The position numbers and the translations under genes are program-made. A DNA stretch of 64,000 bases from Streptomyces sp. NBC_00341 (GTDB lineage Bacteria; Actinomycetota; Actinomycetes; Streptomycetales; Streptomycetaceae). Below, one piece after another: positions 57,484 to 64,000 of the stretch; position 1 is the stretch's first letter; every line of letters starts with the position of its first letter. The DNA is taken from contig NZ_CP108002.1 in the NCBI RefSeq assembly GCF_041435055.1, forward strand, positions 310,001 to 374,000, in the 5' to 3' direction. The notes under the pieces are model-generated. The model was not told the DNA's origin and searched no databases. It worked only from the letters and a program-made list of their open reading frames with translations.

Positions 57484-57573
57484 GGGACCAGTCCGGCGTC
57501 CTCGCGGTCCCGGAGACCACGACGGTGGTGGTCTCCGGGACCAGTCCGGCGTCCTCGCGGTCCCGGAGACCAC
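57484..57573. repeat. 53-bp-spaced direct repeat with internal hairpin
   Basis: A 37-bp sequence beginning GGGACCAGTCCGGCGTCCTC occurs at 57484 and again at 57537. Between 57506 and 57542 the 15-bp arms GGTCCCGGAGACCAC and GTGGTCTCCGGGACC pair around a 7-nt loop. The rest of 57344-57839 shows no gene. Confidence 0.8.
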
Positions 57574-57839
57574 CACCGTCGTGGGGCCGGACCCCCTGCG
57601 GTCGGCCACGGAGGCCCCAAGGCCCGTCTCGTCGCTGGGCGTAGCACAGGTGGCGAGGGGTTCGGCCACGCGGTGGTCCGGGCGACTGCACCGCGGTCAA
57701 CATCGCAGGGCCGCCACGCCACCGCCGGAGGGACGGTGCCGGGCGTCCGGACCGCCGGCCGATACAAGGGACAGGTCATCCGGGACACCGGTGTCCGGCG
57801 TTCCGGCCACCCGTCTGTGTTTCGAAGGAACGTGATCCC

Positions 57840-58050
57840 GTGAACCGTGCCCACCGCCTGACCGCCGCTCTCGGCGGTATCGCCCTCGCTCTCGGCGGTG
57901 TCCTTCTCACCGCGCCTCGCGAACGCCGACGACTGGGCTCCTGCGACGGAAGTGATCAACGTGAACGCCCCTCAGGACACTTCCTCCTGCGGCGCGACCG
58001 GGAGCGACACGGGGGTGGTAAACATCGGCTGCACCCCCAGCGACTCCTGA
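57840..58050 (+). pseudogene. Small secreted protein with a one-base frameshift
   Basis: GTG 57840 with GAAGGAA upstream begins a signal peptide MNRAHRLTAALGGIALALGG. Near 57915 one extra C shifts the frame; dropping it gives LTALANADDWAPATEVINV and an end TGVVNIGCTPSDS at 58050, a 69-residue precursor with a cleavage site after ALANA. Two cysteines. Family not recognised. Confidence 0.5.
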
Positions 58051-58668
58051 CACCGGCAACCCTGTGCCGGGCGCCGGCAGCTCGGTGCCCGGCACGGAGT
58101 TCAGGAGGCGTAGTTCTCCGCACACGGCCTTTGTGCTGCAAGGGACGGTCGGCGGAGGTGTCGGGGCGGCTGCGCACGGACCGGGTGACGGCGGGCCGAC
58201 GGCACGCTCAAGGGTGGCAGCGGTCGGGCACCGAGGCCGTTCGTGGCAGTACCTGAACGGACAACGCGGCACTGCTCGCCTACCACCTCTGGCAGAGCTG
58301 GCAGCACGTGGGAACGGTCAGCATCGACAGGGCGGGACACCTGCTCGAAGTACGCGCCGTCGCCCGCGACGACCTGCCCGTGGTCACCCAGGGAGATGTC
58401 TTCCTGGCATCGGGCCTCCACACGAACCAGACATCCCACGACGGCGCGAACCCGTAGGACAGGAACCGCCCCGGCCCACGCCACGGCGCCGGCGACGAGC
58501 ACGCCCGCTCGCGCACCCCTCAACCTTGTCCGCTGCCGCTCCGACCGGCCCTGCATCACGATCCACCGAAAGCTTTCCGGCCAGGCATCACGAGCGGGAC
58601 GCCGCGCGGCGCCGTGAGCAGCGGACGGTTCCGGCGGCCGACGTGAAGTCGCCGCTACCCGGCCGGGG
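58051..58668. other. Gene-poor segment with a C-terminal remnant
   Basis: Between 58265 and 58458 the plus strand reads AYHLWQSWQHVGTVSIDRAG and ARDDLPVVTQGDVFLASG without a start codon; it looks like the end of a lost gene. Nothing else is supportable. Confidence 0.35.
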
Positions 58669-59103
58669 TCAGAGAACGACCAGCGTGAACGGCTGGTCCT
58701 TGCGGCCGCCGTTCTGGATGGTTACCACCAGGATCGACTTGGCGCTGTTCCCGCACTCGGGCCGCTTGGAACGCGTCAGCTCGAGGATGGGGTTCCGAGA
58801 GGTGCCCAGGTTCGGGGTCGCCTGACTCACCCCGGTGGAGATGTCGAAACCGGAGGCGGAGATCTTCACGCAGTACTCGCCCACCGCGACGCGCTGGACC
58901 GACGCCACGCCCTTGCCCCGGAGCAGCTTGCCCGACGCGTTGACGACCGCTGCGGCCCGCGCGTACGGCGCCACCGCGACCGGCGCGGCAGCCCGTGCGG
59001 CGGACGCCGTGTCCGGCAGCGAGACCGCGACCGCACCCGCCGCGAGAGCGCACGCCGCACCCGCCGCCACCGCAACGACACGCGGTTTTTTGAAGACCCT
59101 CAT
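58669..59103 (-). CDS. Secreted protein of unknown function
   Basis: 144 residues from ATG 59103 with GGAGG 6 nt upstream. Signal peptide MRVFKKPRVVAVAAGAACAL with an Ala-rich cleavage region, then a beta-rich mature domain with two cysteines (GEYCVKISASGFDIST, KRPECGNSAKSILVV) that could form a disulphide, ending QPFTLVVL. Family not recognised; the length and two-cysteine beta layout would suit a small inhibitor or binding protein, which is speculation. Confidence 0.74.
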   Translation of the reverse strand: MRVFKKPRVVAVAAGAACALAAGAVAVSLPDTASAARAAAPVAVAPYARAAAVVNASGKLLRGKGVASVQRVAVGEYCVKISASGFDISTGVSQATPNLGTSRNPILELTRSKRPECGNSAKSILVVTIQNGGRKDQPFTLVVL

Positions 59104-59547
59104 GGGGAACCTCCTGTAAAAATCCAGCACTTGACTACACACAGTGCCGAACAGCCCTCAGGGAAAACCAGGGCATATAGGTATGTTCACCCGAACGAGA
59201 GAGACCCTCCGTCAGCGACCTCGCCACCGCGGACCGCCATCAGGAGCGGGTGTCCCGGGCGGCGAGGGAAGGGCCAATCGGGGTGCACCCGCGCCCCACG
59301 GTCACCTCGAGGGAGTCGCAATTGGCGGGGACGCCCGCGCACTGGCTCGGGTCGCCGGAGCTCGGATGAAAATTCGAGCACGACTTGGCCAGCTCGTGGT
59401 GGGGGCCATGCTGGCTGGCGTAGGCGCTTTCCCGGCTGTGGGCAGGAGGCAGCGCCCGAAGAAAGCAGAGGCTCGGCGTGTCGTGCAAGTCAGACATGAC
59501 CAAACTGACTTGGATGAGAGTTATCTGCCCCTATGTGAGGAGTTTCG
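59104..59547. other. Divergent intergenic region
   Basis: Lies between two secreted-protein genes pointing away from each other and must contain both promoters. No convincing gene; long frames here have biased arginine/proline composition. Confidence 0.45.
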
Positions 59548-59754
59548 ATGCGTTCCTGTCGAGTGCTGGTGATGGTTGTGGTCGCAACTGCTGCTGGACT
59601 GGCCGGTGTCGGATCTGCGAGTGCGAGCGTCGCAGCGCCTGTCCGTCACTCAGTCGTCAAGGCAGACGGAGACGGCGGTGGCGAGCTGCAGGACCCGTAC
59701 GAGGACACGCGTGACATGGTGGGTATCTACAAGACTCACAGGCTGACCAACTGA
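59548..59754 (+). CDS. Small secreted protein
   Basis: 68 residues from ATG with GAGGAG 5 nt upstream. Signal MRSCRVLVMVVVATAAGLAG, cleavage after ASA; the mature 40 residues are hydrophilic and cysteine-free (KADGDGGGELQDPYEDT). Family not recognised. The clean RBS and signal make it more credible than the neighbouring frames. Confidence 0.68.
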   Translation: MRSCRVLVMVVVATAAGLAGVGSASASVAAPVRHSVVKADGDGGGELQDPYEDTRDMVGIYKTHRLTN

Positions 59755-60113
59755 CGCGGGACGCCCCGGTTGGGGGAAACTTGCTGGTCAGACGGCTAGT
59801 TTGGCCAGACGCTTGGCTGTGGGGTTTCCCAGCCAAGTGGCACCTCTGAGCGGCCCTTGATGCGGTTGTGGCACCCGAGTGCTCTGCGTGTGGCTGCTCG
59901 GGCTCGGGGCTGTGGGGCAGCACCACCACAGATGGCCCGTGCGTCTTCCCCATCAAGCGATGTAACCAGCGTCGCCACGGGGCATGGCGATCGGCGGTCC
60001 TCTTTGCCCGCCGCTCAGTGAGATTTCGTGAAGCGGTGACGAGGTGGCCTTTGGTGTTCGGGAAATGTGGAGCAGGTCGCCGGGAGCCCGCAAGTCCGGC
60101 GGAAGGTGGCAGC

Positions 60114-61225
60114 GTGCCACCCCGTGCAGCGGGTGGTGTTCCTGGCCTTGGGCATATCGGGGTGCTGCGCCGGGATCCTCTGGGATTCTTGCGGTCGCTT
60201 CCTGCTCAGGGTGATGTGGTGGAGGTGGGGCTGGGCCCAGTGAAGACGTTCGTGGTCTGTGACCCTGGGCTGGTGCGGGCGTTGTTGCTAGATGACCGGA
60301 CGTTCGACAAGGGCGGCCGGTTCTTCGACAAGGGCCGGTAGGTCGTCGGTGACGGTCTCGCCACCTGTGTCCACGACCGGCACCGGCGTCAGCGGCGCCT
60401 CCTGCAACCCGTCTTCCACCCAGGCCGGCTGCCCGGCTACGCCCGGGTCATGACGGAGCAGGCACAGCTGGTGGCCGACTCTTGGAGCGATGGCTTCGTC
60501 ATCGACGTTGACGCGCAGATGAGGAAGCTGACCACCGCAACGGTGGTCAAGACGCTCTTCACCCCCGCGGCAGGGGCCGCCGCGGAGACACTGACCGCGG
60601 TGACGCAGGATCTCCTTCGAGGCATCGACCGGCGCCTGCGCAACCCGATCAGGGCACTGGAAAGGCTTCCCACGCCTGCCAACCGGCGTTTTGAGCGGGC
60701 GAAGCCCGGCACCCCGGCCTCCAGCAGCGGCTGCACGAAGCCTGCGCCGCCGTCACCGGCGGGCGCCGTTCGCCTCAGTTCGAGGATCCTCCCCGACTCG
60801 GCTTCATCGAGCGTTTCCTGACCGATACGCAGCGCCTGTACCCGCCGGTCTGGGTCGTGACCCGCAAGGCCCGGACCGCCGCCACCCTGGGCCCGTACAC
60901 AGTGCCGGAGGGCACCACCCTCATCTACAGCCCCTACCTGATCCACACCAGAGCCGACCTCTACCCGAGTCCCGAGGTGTTCGATCCCGACCGGTGGGCC
61001 GACCGGACGGTGCGGCCGTCCGCGGACAGCGCCTACCTCGCCTTCGGCGCCGGGCCCCGCAAATGCATCGGGGACCGCTTCGCCATGGCGGAAATGACCC
61101 TGGCCCTGGCCCAGATCACACAGCAGTGGACGCTGGAACCGCTCGACTCGGCGCCTGTGCAGCCGCGCGCACGCGTCTCCCTCACTCCCCACGGCCTGCG
61201 GCTCCGCGTACGCACCCGCACCTGA
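60114..61225 (+). pseudogene. Cytochrome P450 pseudogene
   Basis: The N-terminus (GVPGLGHIGVLRRDPLGFLR) has a GTG with GGAAGG upstream. A TAG interrupts at 60339, a frame change occurs near 60720, and about 80 residues including the oxygen-binding I-helix AGxxT are deleted before HPGLQQRLHEACAAV. The K-helix ExxR reads DTQR, so the glutamate is lost too. The haem-ligand loop FGAGPRKCIGDRFAMAEM survives. Clearly non-functional. Confidence 0.85.
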
Positions 61226-61530
61226 CGTCCATGTCCCTGTTGTGGGCGTTGGAGTTGCGGCCGGCCTGACGTGCATGACCCGCCGGACGACTGCACCAGG
61301 CAGGCGAAGGGAGTTCGCACCGAATAGGGGGTAAATCTGGTGTGAACTGATTCGCGGAGACAGCATGCTCCGGCCGGAAAGGCCGGGCACCGAAGGTACC
61401 CGGCCTCTCCTGCGTCAACGACTACCGGGGAACGACCGGCAGGATCCCGGCCAGGGAGCATGCCCTGGGGGCCACTGCGCGTGATGAGAACTGAGAGGAT
61501 GCCGGTGCGGGATGGGAAGGGTGCGCTCTT
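61226..61530. other. Intergenic segment
   Basis: Convergent gap between the P450 relic and the small secreted gene. A GCCGGGCACC...GGTACCCGGC imperfect hairpin near 61382-61404 may terminate transcription. No gene seen. Confidence 0.4.
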
Positions 61531-61728
61531 CTAATTCGACAGTACAAACTCGCCGTTGAACTGTCCGCCCTGGCAGATCAGGCCCGTCGGGGACTGGACC
61601 AGCTCCACCACCTTCCCACCGCCGAGCCTGCATTGGGCCGCAACGATGGCATTATCTGCGGCAGCGGGAAGGACGGTGGCGCTCAGCGCACCCGCGGTCA
61701 AGGCGAAGACCGTAAGCAGCTTCTTCAT
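61531..61728 (-). CDS. Small secreted cysteine-pair protein
   Basis: 65 residues from ATG 61728 with GGAGG 7 nt upstream. Signal MKKLLTVFALTAGALSATVL, cleavage after PAAA; mature part DNAIVAAQCRLGGGKVVEL and LICQGGQFNGEFVLS with two cysteines about 20 apart. Resembles the many short secreted Streptomyces proteins of unknown role. Likely functional as read. Confidence 0.75.
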   Translation of the reverse strand: MKKLLTVFALTAGALSATVLPAAADNAIVAAQCRLGGGKVVELVQSPTGLICQGGQFNGEFVLSN

Positions 61729-62087
61729 GACGAGCCTCCATTCGTTCCTGGACACCGGACTCTCCATGAGCCGGGTGCCCTGAAAACCTACCCTGCCCGT
61801 AACCGTGAGTACCCACATGTGACACGAAGTGATGAACGGGGGTCGTTGCGCACTCCGGAAGATCCAACGACCGGTTGCCCGAAGGCTGACAGGGCCACGA
61901 GGGCGAGTCCGCGCTCGAGTTATGGCGCAATCTCTACTCGTAGCCGCAGGTTCAGCTTGATCCTTACCCTCGGGCTTTCACGTGGCTGGGATCCGATGCG
62001 TGATCGGAAACGCGAAGAGTGCTTCTGACCTGCAACGACGGGACTTGTCTAAGGTCCAGGTCGTCGCATGAAAGAAGCACTCCTCGG

Positions 62088-62209
62088 GTGAAGAAACGCA
62101 TCCGGTCCTTGCCGCGTGTCCGCGTCGAGGGCGGCGGTCGGGCGGAGGTCTCCTAGGCCGGATGGGTGCTGTCGGTCGAGACGGTCCGCAAGAGCGGCCT
62201 GGACACCAG
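62088..62209 (+). pseudogene. IS1380-family transposase 5' remnant
   Basis: VKKRIRSLPRVRVEGGGR is followed by a TAG where family members continue, then LSVETVRKSGLDT. This matches the opening of IS1380 transposases. An inverted repeat GAGTGCTTCT (62017) and AGAAGCACTC (62073) precedes it. The rest of the gene is missing. Confidence 0.5.
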
Positions 62210-62308
62210 CGGAGGTCGCGGACTTCGTACGCCACCGACGGGCATCCCCGATGCGCCGGGATTCACCGGCCTGGCCTGGCCTGGTACCTGCACAGATTCG
62301 TCCGACCC

Positions 62309-62786
62309 TCATCGCCGCTTTACTCCGGGATGCGGCGGTCGCGCCCCCATGGTGCCGACGACTGAGGCTGGTACGGCGGCCGGAGGTTCATGGACGGGGG
62401 TCTGCATTGGCCGGTCCGGTGGGCGTGAAGCGCACGGGGCCCTGGAAGCGGGCGCGTCGGGCGGCGCGGTGTAGCCGAGACGGGCGCGGGTGTCTATGAC
62501 GATGCCGCCCGTGGACGCCGCGCTCTGCCGGGCCCTGGCCCGGACCTGCGGCTGCCACTGGGCCTTCACCTCGCGGTCTATGCGCGCGGCGAGGTCCGGG
62601 CGCGGCTTCCCGATCTGGTCCTTCACGTACCGCTCGGCGGCCCGCCGAGAGACCCGCAGGAGTGGAGCGACCGCCCTGGTACCCCCGAGCCGCCGTACCA
62701 GATACCGCATCTGCGCCCCGCGCTCTTGGGGGGCGGGTGAACGTCTTCTGCACGGCGGCATCCAGGCCGTCACCGATCAGGCTCAT
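62309..62786 (-). pseudogene. tpg: Telomere terminal protein (Tpg) gene, frameshifted and truncated
   Basis: ATG 62786 gives SLIGDGLDAAVQKTFTRP, the Tpg opening. A run of six C (62727-62732 on the complementary strand) shifts the frame; with five it continues QERGAQMRYLVRRLGGTRAV, then VSRRAAERYVKDQIGKPRP and RIDREVKAQWQPQVRARAR, all diagnostic of Tpg. After GGIVIDTRARLGY the C-terminal third is replaced by unrelated text. Tpg is the protein covalently bound to Streptomyces telomere 5' ends. The upstream partner tap is not seen. Confidence 0.68.
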
Positions 62787-63022
62787 CGTCGGCTCTCCCG
62801 CTCGCTGCGGGGGTCCTGGCCGTGGCTGGAGGCGCGGGGTCTGCTCACCCGGGGCAGGTGCCAGGGCAAAGCTTTTCGCATCGAGGCAGTCGAACCTATT
62901 TTCTGCACGTGACCCATAAGAGGGAGAAACCCTTCTGCACACGTCTGACGGTGAGAGGCTTTTCTGAAGGCTGTTTAAGTCGGCCGTCGCGAAGTGAAAC
63001 TAATCGCATGAAAGAGGTTGGC

Positions 63023-63805
63023 ATGGTCGTTCAGTACACGGATATCGAGGGAATCATCAGGGGACTCCCCGACACGAAGCTTGGCAAAGTGACAAAACCG
63101 ACGATCACGCCGGCCGAAGAAATCGTCTACAGCAAGGATGATTTCAAGGCGGATGAATCATGGGATGACGTATACACCCAGGTATATGACAACCGGACCA
63201 AGGTGAGTCCTCTGGTCATGACCTTCAAGCACACAGAAGAGACCCACCACAGTGTCTCAACGACGGTCAGTCAAACCGTTCTCCTGGGCGCCGAACTGTC
63301 CATCGAGGGTTCCTGCGGCGGTCCTCCCCCCATCCCTGGCTACAAGCTGGGAGCCAAGTTCAAGGTCGATGTCTCCAAGACAACGTCCAAGCAGGAAGTC
63401 TGGAGCGAAAAAAAGGGCTGGGAAGTCGACCAGCAAGTCACGGTTCCGCCGAACAAGAAGTACCAGGCGGTCATGAAGATCATGGTGACCCATCAAAAGA
63501 CCACCTGGTCCGGAAAGTGCCAGCTTTCCGGCCCCTTTGGAACTGTAACCCAGGGCGACGAAGTGGTGGTTTCCTATGACTTGACGTGGGGTGCGGCTGT
63601 CCTGAAAGCCGCCTACGAAGGGGGATCCAGGGACTGGTCAGGCTGGGATATGGAGAGTGGGGGGCAGGACGACGTGTACGCCGTCATTAGTGGAGAAGTC
63701 GCAGCCCAGTTCGGTGTAAAGGTCCTGGTCGAAGTTACCGACATCACCTACCCTGAAAAGCCACACACCATCGACATTTACGCGGGAAGCCCCAAGAACG
63801 CCTGA
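63023..63805 (+). CDS. Aerolysin-like (ETX/MTX2-type) pore-forming protein
   Basis: 260 residues from ATG 63023 (AAAGAGG 5 nt upstream); an in-frame ATG at 63008 is weaker. After a 60-residue start, the central region is made of long alternating Ser/Thr/Val strands: THHSVSTTVSQTVLLGAEL, an amphipathic insertion with LGAKFKVDVSKTTSKQ, then VDQQVTVPPNKKYQAVMKI, the pattern of the aerolysin-fold beta-pore family. No N-terminal signal is evident. The codon use is less GC-rich than in the neighbours, suggesting acquisition. Confidence 0.7.
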   Translation: MVVQYTDIEGIIRGLPDTKLGKVTKPTITPAEEIVYSKDDFKADESWDDVYTQVYDNRTKVSPLVMTFKHTEETHHSVSTTVSQTVLLGAELSIEGSCGGPPPIPGYKLGAKFKVDVSKTTSKQEVWSEKKGWEVDQQVTVPPNKKYQAVMKIMVTHQKTTWSGKCQLSGPFGTVTQGDEVVVSYDLTWGAAVLKAAYEGGSRDWSGWDMESGGQDDVYAVISGEVAAQFGVKVLVEVTDITYPEKPHTIDIYAGSPKNA

Positions 63806-63849
63806 GCGGACACGTCCTCGGCGTGGGCGAAGCAAGGGCGCCCCGGCCT

Positions 63850-64000
63850 CGTACGTCACAGAAGGAACAGGCCCGCACACAGCAGTCCTCAGAGCGGATC
63901 TGCGTCGAGCACGCCAACGCCGAGCACAAGCAGTGGCGGACCCTTCAGCGGTACATCGGACGTCGCGAGTACTACGACGACACCCATCTGGCGATCGCCG
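63850..64000 (+). pseudogene. Transposase C-terminal fragment, cut by window end
   Basis: SSERICVEHANAEHKQW and LQRYIGRREYYDDTHLAIA match the C-terminal region (with the catalytic Glu in VEHANAEH) of an IS5-type transposase. No N-terminal part is found upstream, where the aerolysin-like gene ends at 63805, so only the 3' part is present here; it runs off the window. Confidence 0.62.

Noticed and set aside
57484..57573. Possible CRISPR-like array
   Set aside because: Only two copies with no variable spacers and no cas genes; treated as an ordinary repeat.
57840..58050. Chaplin or rodlin
   Set aside because: Size and signal peptide fit loosely, but the chaplin repeat with its conserved GN and NVC/NTC context is absent.

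Overview
The window is very GC-rich actinomycete DNA. A complete whiE-type spore-pigment locus, CUT1-type sugar import genes with no local ATPase, a Ser/Thr kinase, a GPP34-family gene and a relic of a telomere terminal-protein gene (tpg) together point to Streptomyces, probably near a chromosome arm end or an integrated linear-plasmid segment. All calls come from reading the sequence and recalling protein families; no database search was run.

Region 1 (1-8.2 kb) is a type II polyketide spore-pigment cluster in the whiE order. Cyclase, aromatase/cyclase, ACP, CLF, KS, cupin and a SchA/CurD-like protein form one minus-strand operon, and an FAD hydroxylase is divergent. An extra O-methyltransferase, cut by the window edge, converges on the operon end. 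Region 2 (8.2-20.3 kb) is ordinary metabolism: a tandem alpha/beta-hydrolase, a PaaK-like CoA ligase behind a TetR-type operator, a DUF574 methyltransferase, an operon of two acyl-CoA synthetases plus a nitronate monooxygenase, a Tat-exported serine hydrolase, and an aldo/keto reductase divergent from its probable TetR regulator.

Region 3 (20.4-35.7 kb) is a polysaccharide-utilisation locus. A LacI regulator is divergent from a tightly packed plus-strand operon encoding a binding protein, two permeases, an SDR, two heparinase II/III-like proteins, a DUF624 membrane protein, a beta-helix protein, an SGNH esterase, a PL8 lyase and a CE7 esterase. This suggests uptake and breakdown of an acylated, uronate-containing polymer. 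Region 4 (35.7-41.2 kb) holds a CrtI-like oxidoreductase, a TPR-tailed Ser/Thr kinase, an MpaB/DUF2236 protein and a GPP34 protein, all on the minus strand.

Region 5 (41.4-53.5 kb) is an accessory graveyard. It contains a 5' fragment of a HipA-like kinase gene, a tyrosine integrase with an excisionase, two IS5-type elements with likely programmed -1 frameshifts, a decayed third IS5-type element with a passenger ORF, an IS701 fragment, TnsA, NUDIX and MFS remnants, and a 42-bp perfect palindrome. Region 6 (53.7-56.5 kb) is a compact lasso-peptide cluster: a 47-residue precursor, cyclase, RRE protein and leader peptidase, with no transporter. Region 7 (56.5-64 kb) is an end-like zone with several small secreted proteins (some frameshifted), a wrecked P450, an IS1380 remnant, a broken tpg, an intact aerolysin-like pore-forming protein and a transposase fragment cut by the window end.

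The strongest leads are the lasso peptide, the aerolysin-like protein, the tpg relic with its surrounding small secreted proteins, and the polysaccharide locus. Many broken genes in 45-63 kb differ from an intact frame by a single base, so sequencing error must be separated from true decay.
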